From the NCBI RefSeq assembly GCF_024137025.1, contig NZ_JAMYJR010000051.1, positions 1 to 64,000 on the forward strand: a stretch of DNA of 64,000 nucleotides, given 5' to 3'. The position numbers were made by a program, and so were the translations under genes. Positions within the stretch are counted from its first letter, which is position 1, and each line of letters starts with the position of its first letter. Source of the stretch: Paractinoplanes aksuensis (GTDB lineage: Bacteria; Actinomycetota; Actinomycetes; Mycobacteriales; Micromonosporaceae). Below the pieces are notes generated by a model. It made no database searches. It saw only the letters and a list, made by a program, of their open reading frames with translations, and had not been told where the DNA came from. Positions 31,924 through 41,416 of the stretch are shown here, one piece after another.

Positions 31924-32427
31924 ATGACCGATGACGCACTGGCGCAGGAACTGATCGACATGACCGACGAGGACCGGCGGCTGCAGTCCGGCGCCCTCGG
32001 CGACGACCTCGCGGCACAACTGGCCCACCGCCGGGTCACCGTACGCAACGGCGACCGCCTGGCCGAGATCCTCGACGAGCAGGGATGGCCGACCGCAGAA
32101 CTCGTCGGCCCCGAGGCCGCCCGGCGCGCGTGGCTCGTGGCGCAGCACGCCGACCGGCAGCTACCCCTGCAACGCCGGGCGCTGGTCCTGCTGACCGAGG
32201 CCGTGCAGGCGGGCCAGGCCGAACCGGCCCAGCTGGCCATGCTGCACGACCGGCTGCTGGTCAACGAGGGCCGCCCGCAGATCTACGGCACGCAGATCGC
32301 CGCTGTCGTCGAGGGGCGGCCCGTCCCGTGGCCCTGCGAGGACCCGGAGGGAATGGATCAACGGCGGGCCGAAGCCGGCCTGGACCCGTTCGCGGTCCAC
32401 GTCACCAAGCACGCGCCGGCGTCATAG
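31924..32427 (+). CDS. DUF6624-like protein
   Basis: A 167-residue soluble helical protein: ELIDMTDEDRRLQSGALGDD, GWPTAELVGPEAARRAWLVA, QHADRQLPLQRRALVLL and NEGRPQIYGTQIAAVVEGRP. These segments match the DUF6624 pattern (QHAD...LQRR...GRPQ.YGTQ). The function is unknown; the conserved His, Gln and Tyr could form a site. The ATG at 31924 begins the family sequence. It is convergent with the HAD phosphatase, overlapping it by 6 bp. Confidence 0.78.
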   Translation: MTDDALAQELIDMTDEDRRLQSGALGDDLAAQLAHRRVTVRNGDRLAEILDEQGWPTAELVGPEAARRAWLVAQHADRQLPLQRRALVLLTEAVQAGQAEPAQLAMLHDRLLVNEGRPQIYGTQIAAVVEGRPVPWPCEDPEGMDQRRAEAGLDPFAVHVTKHAPAS

Positions 32428-33234
32428 CAGTGCCGTGAGGGCGCGGGCGAAGCCGTCGTCCTCGACCGACGCGGTGTGGTCGGTGGCGGCGGCCAGCACC
32501 TCGGGTGGGGCGCCGGCCATAGCCACCGAACGGCCGACCACGGCGAACATCGTCGTGTCGATGGGCATGTCGCCGAAGGCGATCGTGCGGGCCGGATCGG
32601 CGCCGACGACGCGCAGGGCGCGCAGCACCCCGCTGGCCTTGTCGATCGGGGCCGCGGTGACCTCGACGAAGCGGCGGCCGGCCCGGTGCAGGCCGAGCCG
32701 GGTGGGATCGAAGCCGCCCTCGATCAGGGCCGCCACCAGCTGTTCCGGCGTACGGTCGGGGTGGCCGAGCACCAGCGTGCAGGCTTCCGCCTCGGGCAGC
32801 GCAGCGGCTTCGACGACGGTGATCGGGCCCTTGTGGGTGTTCGGGCGCATCGCCTGGTAGGTCGCGGTCATCCGCCACCGGCGGCTGTCGTAGGCGGCCA
32901 GCGCCACCGTGGGCAGCTCGCGGGTCAGGAAGGCGACCAGATCGGCGACCTCGGCCCGGGGCAGCAGCTCGCACCAGGCAGGTTCGGGCGCGCCGGGCAC
33001 CCAGCCGACCGCGCCGCTGCAACAGACCGCGAACGCCAGGTGCGGGGCCAGCGTCGTCAACGCGGCCACGCCCGTGGGCGTGCGGGCGGTAGCGGCCAGC
33101 AGCGGCACACCGGCGGCGGAGAGAGCGTGGGCCGCCTGCAACGTGGCCGCGCTGACCGTGCCGTCGGCCCGGACCACCGTACCGTCGAGATCTGTCACCA
33201 CCGCGTCGAAAGCCACCGCCGAAACGTAGAGCAT
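32422..33234 (-). CDS. HAD-superfamily (Cof-type) phosphatase
   Basis: A 270-residue HAD hydrolase with a C2-type cap. Motif I is VVTDLDGTVV (nucleophile Asp and general acid Asp), motif II is LLAATARTP, motif III Lys lies near APIDKASGVLRAL, and motif IV is IAFGDMPIDTTMFAVVG. Cof-type enzymes dephosphorylate sugar phosphates, nucleotides or flavin precursors; the substrate is not predictable. The ATG at 33234 is used; an in-frame GTG closer to the motif is an alternative. It is divergent from the response regulator gene, 51 bp away. Confidence 0.88.
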   Translation of the reverse strand: MLYVSAVAFDAVVTDLDGTVVRADGTVSAATLQAAHALSAAGVPLLAATARTPTGVAALTTLAPHLAFAVCCSGAVGWVPGAPEPAWCELLPRAEVADLVAFLTRELPTVALAAYDSRRWRMTATYQAMRPNTHKGPITVVEAAALPEAEACTLVLGHPDRTPEQLVAALIEGGFDPTRLGLHRAGRRFVEVTAAPIDKASGVLRALRVVGADPARTIAFGDMPIDTTMFAVVGRSVAMAGAPPEVLAAATDHTASVEDDGFARALTALL

Positions 33235-33285
33235 CCGTACATTGCCCGAACACAAGCGGGCCCCGGAAGCGGGCAGAATGGGCCG

Positions 33286-33966
33286 GTGACGGAGAAGGGG
33301 CTGGTGCTGGTCGTCGAGGACGAGCGGCCCATCGCGGACCTGCTGCGCCTCTATCTGACCCGGGACGGGTTCGGGGTGCACGTCGAGCACGACGGCGCCC
33401 AGGGGCTGGCCGCGGCCCGGCGGATGCGGCCGGTGGCCTGCGTGCTCGACATCGGGCTGCCGTCGCTGGAGGGCACCGAGATCTGCCGCCGGCTGCGTGA
33501 GGACGGGGACTGGACGCCCGTCGTCTTCCTCACCGCGCGTGACGACGAGGTCGACCGGATCCTCGGCCTGGAGCTGGGCGGCGACGACTACCTGACCAAG
33601 CCGTTCAGCCCGCGCGAGCTGGTGGCCCGCGTCCGGGCGCTGCTGCGGCGCGCGGCCGGGCCGGGTGAGGGCGAACGCGTACGCACGCTGGGGCCGGTCT
33701 CGCTCGACCCGGCGCGCCGGTCGGTGACCGTGGGCGACCGGCCGCTCGTGCTCACGCCGACCGAGTTCGACCTGCTCGGGCATCTGCTGCGCCGCCCGGG
33801 ACGGGTCTTCACCCGCGAGGAGCTGCTGGCCGGGGTGTGGGGGTACGCGTCGCACGCCGGCACCCGCACCGTGGACGTGCACGTGGCCCAGCTGCGCGGC
33901 AAGCTCGGCGACGCCGCCGGGCTGATCCGCACCGTCCGCGGGGTCGGGTACACGGCCGATGCTTAG
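33286..33966 (+). CDS. OmpR/PhoB-family response regulator
   Basis: A 226-residue two-component regulator. The receiver domain begins LVLVVEDERPIADLL, with phosphoacceptor Asp55 in CVLDIGLPSLEG and switch residues in VVFLTARDD and YLTKPFSPRE. The C-terminal winged helix contains LTPTEFDLLGHLLRRPGRVF and GTRTVDVHVAQLRGKLG. The GTG at 33286 is the first start before the receiver. Its stop overlaps the histidine kinase start by 8 bp, so the two are coupled. The likely target includes the small secreted protein downstream, by position. Confidence 0.93.
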   Translation: MTEKGLVLVVEDERPIADLLRLYLTRDGFGVHVEHDGAQGLAAARRMRPVACVLDIGLPSLEGTEICRRLREDGDWTPVVFLTARDDEVDRILGLELGGDDYLTKPFSPRELVARVRALLRRAAGPGEGERVRTLGPVSLDPARRSVTVGDRPLVLTPTEFDLLGHLLRRPGRVFTREELLAGVWGYASHAGTRTVDVHVAQLRGKLGDAAGLIRTVRGVGYTADA

Positions 33967-35287
33967 GACGCTGACCGGCCGGGCCGTGCTGGTCACCGCG
34001 GCCACCGCGGTCGTCGCCGTGATCGTGACCGCGCTGGTGGCGCTGCCGATCGCCGTCCGGTCGGGGAACAACGCGGCCCGGGCCGACCTGGCCGACAAGT
34101 CGGCGATCGCGGTCGAGCTGCTCACCACCGAGCGCTTCGCGGCCCGGCAGCGGATCGTGGCCCGGCTGCGCGACGACGGCATCTCGGTCTATCTGGTGCG
34201 GCGGGGCATCGCCGACCGGCCGGGCCTGCCCCCGCGGGTGCTGGAGCAGATCGCGGCCGGTTCGACCGTGGACACCCGCGGCGTCGTCGCCGGTGAGGCG
34301 GTGTTCATCGCCGGGCGCCCGCTGAACGGCAACGACGCCGGGGTGGTGCTGACCCGGGCCGCGTCGTCGGGCACGGCGGCCCAGGTGCTGGGCGGGGTGT
34401 GGGTGGCCCTGCTGGCCGGGCTGGCCGGCGGGATCGGGGCCGGGGCGCTGCTGGCCCGGTTCATCGCCCGGCCGTTGCGCCAGGCAGCGCTGGCCGCCGG
34501 GCGGATGTCGGCCGGTGACCGGTCGGTGCGGCTCGCCGTGCGCCCACCGGTCGAGGCGGCCGAGCTGGCGTCCGCCCTGAACCAGCTGGGCGCGGCCCTG
34601 CAGCGCAGCGAGGGCCGGGAACGCGAGTTCCTGCTCTCGGTCTCGCACGAGCTGCGGACGCCGTTGGCCACCATCCGCGGCTACGCCGAGGCCTTGGCCG
34701 ACGGCGTGGTCGAGGGGCCCGCGGGCGGCGACACGATCCTGCGCGAGGCCCAGCGACTCGACCGGCTGATCAGCGACCTGCTCGCCCTGTCCCGGCTCGA
34801 GGCCGACGACCTGCCGGTGACCGTGGTCGCGGTCGACCTGAACGAGCTGATCGACGCGGCGGCGCAGGCCTGGCAGCCCCGCTACGGCCCGCAGTTGAGC
34901 GCCGAGCTGCCGGCCGAACCGGTGGTGGCCGACACCGACCCCGACCGGATCCGCCAGGTCATCGACGGCCTGTGCGAGAACGCGTTGCGGGTCGTCCCGG
35001 CCGGCACACCGCTCGTGCTGGCCGTCCGCGCGGGCGAGGCGGGTGGGGTGGTCGAGGTGCGCGACGGCGGGCCCGGCTTCACCGACGAGGACCTCGGGGT
35101 CGCCTTCCAGCGGGGCGCGCTGCGGCAGCGGTACCGCCACGAACGCCCGACCGGCAGCGGACTCGGCCTGGCCCTGGCCGCGCGTCTGGTCACCCGGCTC
35201 GGCGGAACGATCACGGCCGGGCACGCGCCCGAGGGCGGCGCCATGTTCACGATCACGCTGCCTTACACAGCCCGAACAAAACCCTGA
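33959..35287 (+). CDS. Sensor histidine kinase
   Basis: A 442-residue kinase. Two spans (about 8-30 and 143-165) flank an extracytoplasmic sensor loop of about 110 residues. A HAMP segment follows (ARFIARPLRQAALAAGRMS). The dimerisation helix holds the H-box FLLSVSHELRTPLATIRGYA with His230, and the ATPase domain holds an N-box (GLCENALRVVPAG), a G1 box (VEVRDGGPGF) and a G2 box (PTGSGLGLALA). It phosphorylates the upstream regulator in response to an unknown envelope signal. The ATG overlaps the regulator stop by 8 bp. Confidence 0.93.
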   Translation: MLRTLTGRAVLVTAATAVVAVIVTALVALPIAVRSGNNAARADLADKSAIAVELLTTERFAARQRIVARLRDDGISVYLVRRGIADRPGLPPRVLEQIAAGSTVDTRGVVAGEAVFIAGRPLNGNDAGVVLTRAASSGTAAQVLGGVWVALLAGLAGGIGAGALLARFIARPLRQAALAAGRMSAGDRSVRLAVRPPVEAAELASALNQLGAALQRSEGREREFLLSVSHELRTPLATIRGYAEALADGVVEGPAGGDTILREAQRLDRLISDLLALSRLEADDLPVTVVAVDLNELIDAAAQAWQPRYGPQLSAELPAEPVVADTDPDRIRQVIDGLCENALRVVPAGTPLVLAVRAGEAGGVVEVRDGGPGFTDEDLGVAFQRGALRQRYRHERPTGSGLGLALAARLVTRLGGTITAGHAPEGGAMFTITLPYTARTKP

Positions 35288-35322
35288 CTGCTTCCGCGTA
35301 CGCCGGCTCGAAGCTTTCCCCC

Positions 35323-35757
35323 ATGACACGTACCCGCAAGACGTTGACCCTGACCGCTCTGGGCGTGACCGGCGTGCTCGCCGCGGTGGCGGTCGGGGCG
35401 GCCGCCGCGGCCCCGGCCGATGCCGCCGAAGAGACGTACGCGAAGGTCGCCCTGGAGGGTGACCAACAGGCCGGAGCCAAACCGGCCCGGGCCTACCTGC
35501 GCAAGAACACGCTGCACGGCGAGGTGGTCGTCGACGGCCAGCAGGGCCCGCGCACCGTGGTCGTGCAGCGCGGCACGGTCACCGCCACCGACGACAAGAC
35601 CCTGAGCGTGAAGTCGACCGACGGCTTCACACTGACCTGGACCAAGGGCGACAAGCTGCGCGTACGCGGCACCCTTAAGTCCGGCGCCCAGGTCGGCGTG
35701 GCCGGCGCCAAGGACGGCGACGCCACCGTGGCCCGCCTGGTCGTCGTCAAGCCCTGA
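35323..35757 (+). CDS. Small secreted DUF5666-like protein
   Basis: A 144-residue exported protein. The signal peptide (LTLTALGVTGVLAAVAVGAA) is followed by a beta-rich domain: ARAYLRKNTLHGEVVVDGQQ, TVVVQRGTVTATDDKTLSVK and GFTLTWTKGDKLRVRGTLKS. The strand pattern resembles DUF5666/OB-like secreted proteins. It starts 36 bp after the histidine kinase stop and may be the output or ligand of that two-component system; this is inferred from position. The Tat motif is weak (TRTRK), so Sec export is more likely. Confidence 0.75.
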   Translation: MTRTRKTLTLTALGVTGVLAAVAVGAAAAAPADAAEETYAKVALEGDQQAGAKPARAYLRKNTLHGEVVVDGQQGPRTVVVQRGTVTATDDKTLSVKSTDGFTLTWTKGDKLRVRGTLKSGAQVGVAGAKDGDATVARLVVVKP

Positions 35758-35851
35758 CGCGCAGGCTCCCGTCCCGGCCACCGGCGCCCCGTGACGGTGT
35801 CCCAGCACCGGTGAACTTCGGCGGGCCTGACTTTTCGGAGGGGCGGATGCC

Positions 35852-38572
35852 TCAATCAGCGGCCGCGGAGTCGTGGGGTAGGGCGTCGCGCAGGTGGCGG
35901 CGGGAGGTCACGCCCAGTTTGGTGTAGATCTTGCCCAGGTGCCACTCGATCGTGCGGGGGCTCAGGAACAGCCGTTCGCCGACCTCGTGGTTGGAGTAGC
36001 CCGAGCGTACGAGGACCGCGATCTGCCTCTCCTGGGCCGTGAGCTCGTCGCGGACCGCGGCCGCGACCGTGCGCCGGCGGACGACCTCGCCGGTGGCGGC
36101 CAGTTCGCGGCGGGAGCGTTCGGCGAACGCCTCCAGGCCCATCGCCGTGAACATCTCGTGCGCGGTCCGCAGGTGGTGCCGGGAGTCCGAGCGCTGCCGG
36201 TTGCGGCGCAGCCATTCGCCGTACAGCAAATGGGCCCGGGCCAGTTCGGCGCGCAGCTGCGTGCGGCCGAGGTGGTCGATCGCCGTTCGGTAGAGCTCGG
36301 GTTCGCCCAGCAGGGCCCGGCAGCGGGCCAGCGTGCCCTGAGCCCAGTCGGTGTCGCACGGCCCGGCCGAGTCGGCCAGCCGGTCCAGGGCCGACCGGGC
36401 GACCGCGATCTCGCCGACCCGCACCGCTGCCTCGACCAGTTCGGGCAGTGCCCAGTCGGCCACCCACAGCACCGGCATCGCGGCCGAGGCCTGCGCGGCC
36501 GCCATCGCCTGTTCGAACCGGCCCAGCCCGTTGCGCAGCACCGCGGCCGACCACTGCGAGATCGTCACGCCCAGTGCCTCGCCGGCCGCCTCGGCCTGGG
36601 CGATCGTGCGGGCCAGCAGGGCCGACGCCTCGGGCTCGCGGCCGCGCAGGGCGGTCAGGCGCAACCGCACGTACGGTGAGATCGGCAGGCCGAGCGCGGT
36701 CGCCATCGCCTCGGCCTCGGCCGCGATCGCGGTCACCGCGGCCAGGTCGCCGGTGAACGAGGTGGACATGCCGGACGCGGTCAGTTCGAGCGGCAGGTGG
36801 GCCAGCGCCCCGGCCGCGCGGACCACGGCGACCTGCCGGTCCGACAGGGCCCGCATCGCGGCGTCGTCCCAGATCGAGGGGGGCACCCCGTTGGCCACCC
36901 AGCCCCAGACCAGGGCGTCGCCGACCGGCAGCTCGGCCATCAGCACGACGGCCTGGCGCAGCGTCTTGACCGCTCGGGCCCGATCGCCGATCACCAGCTC
37001 GCCGTAGCCCGCCAGCACCAGATCGAGCGCGCGCGGCGGGCCGTCCCGCGGTGGCAGCGCGGCCGTCGCCCGGGCGATCGCCTGCATGGTGTCGCCGGCC
37101 CCGGCCATCAGCGCCGCGCCGTAGGCCAGCATGTACGTCTCGCGGGCCAGATCCATGTCGTACGGCTCCAGCCGCTGAGCCGCCGCCAGCAGCGCCCCCG
37201 GAGCCTCGCCGGTGCGTCCGGCCGCGAACGCGATGTGCCCGCGGATCAGCTCGGCCCGGGCCCGCGGGAACTCGTCGCCCGCGTCGCGCCCGGCCAGCTC
37301 GGCGAAGTGGCGGGCCTGGTCGATGTCGCCGGCCTGCAGCGTCGCCTCGGCCGCGGCCAGGGCCCGGCGGATCCGGCGGGGCGCGTCGACGGTCAGCTGC
37401 ATGGACCGCTGCAGGAAGGCAGCCGCCGCGGCCCGCCCGCCGCGCGCCTGGGCCCGCCCGGCCGAGCGCTCCAGTTCGGCCGCCACGTCCTCGTCCGGTC
37501 CGGGCGCGGCGGCGGCCCGGTGCCAGGCCCGGCGGTCGGGGTCGGTCGTCTCGTCGGTGACCTCGGCCAGGGCCAGGTGCACGGCCCGCCGCTGCGCGGG
37601 CTCGGCCGCCTGGTAGACCGCCGAGCGCACCAGCGGGTGCCGGAAGGTGATCTGTTCGCCGACCGTGAGCAGCCCGTCGGTGCCGGTGGCCAGCGCGGCG
37701 TCCGGGGTGACGCCGAGCCGCCGGGCTGCCGCCCACACCAGCACCGGGTCGCCCAGCGGTTCGGCCGCCGCGATCAGCAGCAGCCGGCGGGTCTCCTCGG
37801 GCAGCTGGGCCATCCGGTCGAGGAAGCTCTGCTCGATCCGGCCCGGCAGCGTGTCGCCCGCGCCCAGCAGCCCCAGCCCGCCCGCCATCTGGGTCAGCGA
37901 CAGTCCGCGGGGCAGCTCGACCAGGGCCAGCGGGTTGCCGCGGGTCTCGGCCACGATCCGGTCGCGGATGGGTCCCTCGAGCGAGGTGTGGGTCAGCGAG
38001 TTGAGCAGCGCGTGGGCGTCGGCGTCGCGCAGTCCCACGACTTCGAGGTCGGGCAGCCCCGGCAGCACCTTGCCGCGGTCGCGGGTGGCCAGCAGCAGGG
38101 CCACCGACTCGGCCAGCAGGCGGCGGGCGACGAAGCCCAGCGTCTGGGCCGAGGCCTGGTCCATCCACTGGGCGTCGTCGACCACGCACAGCAGCGGCGT
38201 CTGCTCGGACGCTTCGGAGAGCAGGCTGAGCACAGCCAGGCCGACCAGGAACCGGTCGGGCGGGCTGCCGGTGCGCAGGCCGAGCACCACTTCGAGCGCG
38301 TGACGCTGCGGTTCGGGCAGCCGGTGCAGCAGGTCGAGCAGCGGCGCGCAGAGCTGGTGCAGCGCGGCGAAGGCCAGCTCCATCTCGGACTCGACGCCGG
38401 CCGCGCGCAGCACCCGCAGCCCGGGCGCGCTCCGCACGGCGTAGTCGAGCAGCGTGGTCTTGCCGACCCCGGCCGTGCCGTGCACCACGAGCACCCGGCT
38501 CTCACCGGTGCGCACCGCCGCGATCGTACGGTCGAGGGCGGCACACTCCCGGCGCCGTCCCAGCAGCTGCAT
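35852..38572 (-). CDS. LuxR-type large ATPase regulator (LAL family)
   Basis: A 906-residue regulator. The N-terminal AAA/STAND ATPase has Walker A VVHGTAGVGKTTLL and Walker B LLCVVDDAQWMD. A long TPR-like middle of about 500 residues follows. The C-terminal LuxR helix-turn-helix is LTAQERQIAVLVRSGYSNHE followed by LFLSPRTIEWHLGKIYTKLG. LAL proteins act as ATP-dependent transcriptional activators, often for secondary metabolism or sugar use. No biosynthetic cluster is present nearby, so the target is unknown. The ATG at 38572 begins MQLLGRRREC, the usual family start. Confidence 0.9.
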   Translation of the reverse strand: MQLLGRRRECAALDRTIAAVRTGESRVLVVHGTAGVGKTTLLDYAVRSAPGLRVLRAAGVESEMELAFAALHQLCAPLLDLLHRLPEPQRHALEVVLGLRTGSPPDRFLVGLAVLSLLSEASEQTPLLCVVDDAQWMDQASAQTLGFVARRLLAESVALLLATRDRGKVLPGLPDLEVVGLRDADAHALLNSLTHTSLEGPIRDRIVAETRGNPLALVELPRGLSLTQMAGGLGLLGAGDTLPGRIEQSFLDRMAQLPEETRRLLLIAAAEPLGDPVLVWAAARRLGVTPDAALATGTDGLLTVGEQITFRHPLVRSAVYQAAEPAQRRAVHLALAEVTDETTDPDRRAWHRAAAAPGPDEDVAAELERSAGRAQARGGRAAAAAFLQRSMQLTVDAPRRIRRALAAAEATLQAGDIDQARHFAELAGRDAGDEFPRARAELIRGHIAFAAGRTGEAPGALLAAAQRLEPYDMDLARETYMLAYGAALMAGAGDTMQAIARATAALPPRDGPPRALDLVLAGYGELVIGDRARAVKTLRQAVVLMAELPVGDALVWGWVANGVPPSIWDDAAMRALSDRQVAVVRAAGALAHLPLELTASGMSTSFTGDLAAVTAIAAEAEAMATALGLPISPYVRLRLTALRGREPEASALLARTIAQAEAAGEALGVTISQWSAAVLRNGLGRFEQAMAAAQASAAMPVLWVADWALPELVEAAVRVGEIAVARSALDRLADSAGPCDTDWAQGTLARCRALLGEPELYRTAIDHLGRTQLRAELARAHLLYGEWLRRNRQRSDSRHHLRTAHEMFTAMGLEAFAERSRRELAATGEVVRRRTVAAAVRDELTAQERQIAVLVRSGYSNHEVGERLFLSPRTIEWHLGKIYTKLGVTSRRHLRDALPHDSAAAD

Positions 38573-38653
38573 CCCAGGTCTGATCGCCGATCCCCCCTCA
38601 AGGCGCCGATCTCATCGTGATCCATCCGCACCCGGAAGAGAAGAGAGTCTGCC

Positions 38654-40384
38654 CTAAAGGTCCAGCACGATGTCGCTTTCCGGACGACTGGAGCAGATCA
38701 GCACGCTGCCCTCGGCCGGCGGGTCGACCGGCTCGGTGGTGTAGGCGACTTGGCCCGAGAGCAGGCCCGACTCGCAGTTGTGGCACACGCCGACCCGGCA
38801 CGACCAGCGGACCGGGACGTCGCACGCCTCGGCCAGGTCGAGCAGGCTGCCCGCATCCTCGGGCCAGGGCACGGTCAGGCCGCTGCGGGCGAACGCCACC
38901 GCGGGGCCGGTGCCGGGCTCGCCGGCCGGCGAGTGTGGAGGGCGGCTGGGCTGGGCCGCGATGCCCGGGGTCAGGCCCGGGTGCGCGCCGAAGATCTCGG
39001 AGTGCACGCGCAGGCCGGTGAGCGCGGCGGTCACATCGGTGAGGAAAGAGGCCGGGCCGCAGACGTAGGCGTCGGCGTCCGCCGGCAGCTTCAGGCCGCG
39101 CAGCACATCGGCCGAGAGGCGACCGGCGAAGTCGTACGGGTGGGTCTCGTGCGGGCCGGGGCGGCTGAAGCAGACGTACGCCCGGGAGCGGGGCAACCGG
39201 GCCAGCAGCGCCCTCGCCTCGGCCGCGAACGGCTGCTCGTCGGAGTTGCGGGCGGCCTGCACCCACCACACCTCGCGGGTCGAGCCCTGGTCGGCCAGCG
39301 CGTACAGCATGGCCAGCACCGGGGTCGCGCCGACGCCGCCGCTGATCAGCACCACCGGGCCGTCGCCGGGGGCCAGCACGAACGTGCCGCGCGGGGCAGC
39401 CGCCTCGAGCAGGTCGCCCGGGTGCACGCTCGTGTGCAGGTAGGCGCTGGCCGCGCCGTGGGGCTCGCGCTTGACGCTGATCCGGTAGTCGGGGCCGCCC
39501 GGCTGCCCGGACAGGGAGTAACTGCGGATGAGTCCACTTCCCAGCCGTACAGAAAGAAACTGACCGGGAAGGGCGGCGGGCAACGGCGTGCCGTCCGGGT
39601 CGGCCAGCCGCAACGACGAAATGGTGGAACTCTCCCGATCGATCGCGGTCACGCGTAACGGCCGGAACCCGGGCCAGGCCGGTCGGGGCGAGGCCGCGAC
39701 CAGGCCCGCGTTGCCGCTCGAGGACGCCGGCTCGTCCAGCATGGCCCGGAACGACCCCTGCCAGCCCGGGCTGAGCGCGGGGATGCGCAACGCCTGCTCG
39801 ATCCGTTCCCGCGGGTGCCCCGGCAGGTAGAGCAGCGCGTCGACCTCGGCCACGGTGATCGGTTCCGGACCGGCGGCGACCCGCACGATGTCGTCGCCCG
39901 CCCGCACCGCGCCCTCCTCGAGCACCCGGAAATAGAAGCCCGGCCGGTGATGCTGCACGAGCAGGGCCGGCATCCGCGGATCGTCCATCCGGATCCCGAC
40001 CCGGTAGCAGGTCACCCGGGGCTGGGTCACCTCGAACAGCGCGGCCCCGATCCGGTAGCGGTCACCGACCCGCACCTCGTCGTCGGCCAGCCCGTCGACA
40101 GTGAAGTTCTCGCCGAACTGCCCCGGCACCAGATCGTCCCGGCCCAGGAACTTCTCCCAATACCGGTACGAGTCGAGCTGGTAGACGAACACGGCCCGCA
40201 TCTCGCCCCCGTGGCCGCCGAGGTCGCCCTGCCCGTCCCCGTCGAGGTTGAGCCGGCGGGCCGTCACGGGGCCGTCGACCGGCGCCTTCCAGATCCCGGT
40301 GTGCACCGTGCGCCCGCGCCACTCCACGTCCCGGGGCAGGCCGACATTGACTGATCGAAGCGTCGCCACTCCACCATGGTCCAC
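38654..40384 (-). CDS. MOSC domain-ferredoxin reductase fusion
   Basis: A 576-residue fusion. Residues 1-215 are a YiiM-type MOSC domain (MRAVFVYQLDSYRYWEKFLG, PGQFGENFTVDG, TCYRVGIRMDDPRMP). Residues 235-470 form a ferredoxin-reductase module: FMN/FAD-binding RSYSLSGQPGGPDYRISVKR and NAD-binding VVLISGGVGATPVLAML. Residues 485-576 are a plant-type 2Fe-2S domain with the cluster motif CRVGVCHNC and a later Cys (LICSSRPES). Such proteins resemble reductases for molybdenum-dependent N-hydroxylated compounds. The start is uncertain: GTG at 40384, or GTG at 40369 closer to the conserved part. It is divergent from the kinase pseudogene. Confidence 0.88.
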   Translation of the reverse strand: MDHGGVATLRSVNVGLPRDVEWRGRTVHTGIWKAPVDGPVTARRLNLDGDGQGDLGGHGGEMRAVFVYQLDSYRYWEKFLGRDDLVPGQFGENFTVDGLADDEVRVGDRYRIGAALFEVTQPRVTCYRVGIRMDDPRMPALLVQHHRPGFYFRVLEEGAVRAGDDIVRVAAGPEPITVAEVDALLYLPGHPRERIEQALRIPALSPGWQGSFRAMLDEPASSSGNAGLVAASPRPAWPGFRPLRVTAIDRESSTISSLRLADPDGTPLPAALPGQFLSVRLGSGLIRSYSLSGQPGGPDYRISVKREPHGAASAYLHTSVHPGDLLEAAAPRGTFVLAPGDGPVVLISGGVGATPVLAMLYALADQGSTREVWWVQAARNSDEQPFAAEARALLARLPRSRAYVCFSRPGPHETHPYDFAGRLSADVLRGLKLPADADAYVCGPASFLTDVTAALTGLRVHSEIFGAHPGLTPGIAAQPSRPPHSPAGEPGTGPAVAFARSGLTVPWPEDAGSLLDLAEACDVPVRWSCRVGVCHNCESGLLSGQVAYTTEPVDPPAEGSVLICSSRPESDIVLDL

Positions 40385-40401
40385 CCGGATAGCATTTCCG
40401 G

Positions 40402-40959
40402 ATGGCCCGACTCGTCCACCTGAACGGCCCGCCGGGCATCGGCAAGTCGACCGTGGCCGCGCTGTACGCCGACCGCCACCCCCGCACGCTGAACCTCGAC
40501 ATCGACGCCCTGCACCACCTGGTCGGCGGCTGGCGCGACGAAAAAGTCGACAACTAGCCGCTGGTGGGGGCGCTGGCCCGGTCGATGGCCACCACCCACC
40601 TGAGCGGCGGCCACGACGTGGTGCTGCCTCAATACTTCGCGAAGGTCGACGAGATCACCGAGTTCGAGGGGCTGGCCCGCGCGACCGGCGCGTCCTTCCA
40701 CGAGATCGTCCTGCTCGACAACCGCCAGGCGGCGATCGACCGCTTCCACCACCGGGCCCGCAACACCGACGACCCGTGGATCCGCCACCACCACCGCCTG
40801 CTGGAACGCGCCGGCGGCTCGGCGGTGCTCGGCGCCATGTACGACAACCTGCTCGAAGTCGTCCGCCTGCGCCCGGCCACGATCGTCCTGCCCAGCGCGG
40901 CCGGCGCGGTCACCAAGACCTACGAACTGCTCGCCGAAGCCCTCACAGGCCGAGCGTGA
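40402..40959 (+). pseudogene. P-loop kinase gene with an in-frame stop
   Basis: From the ATG at 40402 the frame encodes RLVHLNGPPGIGKSTVAALY (Walker A, GPPGIGKST), then LNLDIDALHHLVGGWRDEKV. It meets a TAG at 40555-40557 and continues in the same frame as PLVGALARSMATTHLSGGHD, VVLPQYFAKVDEITEFEGLA and on to a TGA at 40959. The whole reads as one about 185-residue AAA/zeta-toxin-like kinase (one-base nonsense change, perhaps from TAC). The downstream ATG at 40585 would lack the Walker motif. Sequencing error is possible. Confidence 0.7.
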
Positions 40960-41416
40960 GCGGTGCGGCCGGCGGCCCGTCCTGCAGCAGATCGGCCATC
41001 AGCGGGGCCAAGGCGCGGGGCGAGAACAGGTCGGGCCCGGGATAGCCGGTGATCTCGGCGAGCGACCACCAGCGGAAGGCGGCGAGCAGCTCGCCGGTGG
41101 CCAGGTCCTCGTCGGTGAACTCGCCGCGGGGCTCGAAGTGGGTCGTGCGGACCAGGTAATAGTCGTTGACGATCCCGGGCGCGATCTGATGCCAGACGTA
41201 CGGTTGGTCGTTGTCGACGATCAACCCGGTTTCCTCGCGCAACTCCCGGCGCAGCGCGGTCATCCCGTCCTCGCCCGATTCCACGCCGCCGCCGGGAGCA
41301 GCCCAGACGGCCGGCACTCCGGCGGGCACTGCCGGGTGGGGAAAGACGAACTGGCACAGCAGGATGCGGTCGTCCTCGTCGAGAATGATCCCGCGGGCCG
41401 CGTGGCGAGGGTTCAC
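40943..41416 (-). CDS. Nudix hydrolase
   Basis: A 157-residue Nudix protein. The Nudix box is intact (GGGVESGEDGMTALRREL followed by REETGL), with the Gly, Glu and REx2EE residues that bind Mg2+. It begins with the usual strand RHAARGIILDEDDRILLCQF. Members hydrolyse nucleoside diphosphates linked to other groups; the substrate is unknown. The GTG start overlaps the TGA of the upstream permease-like gene (GTGA). Its 3' end overlaps the kinase pseudogene by 17 bp on the other strand. Confidence 0.9.
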   Translation of the reverse strand: MNPRHAARGIILDEDDRILLCQFVFPHPAVPAGVPAVWAAPGGGVESGEDGMTALRRELREETGLIVDNDQPYVWHQIAPGIVNDYYLVRTTHFEPRGEFTDEDLATGELLAAFRWWSLAEITGYPGPDLFSPRALAPLMADLLQDGPPAAPLTLGL

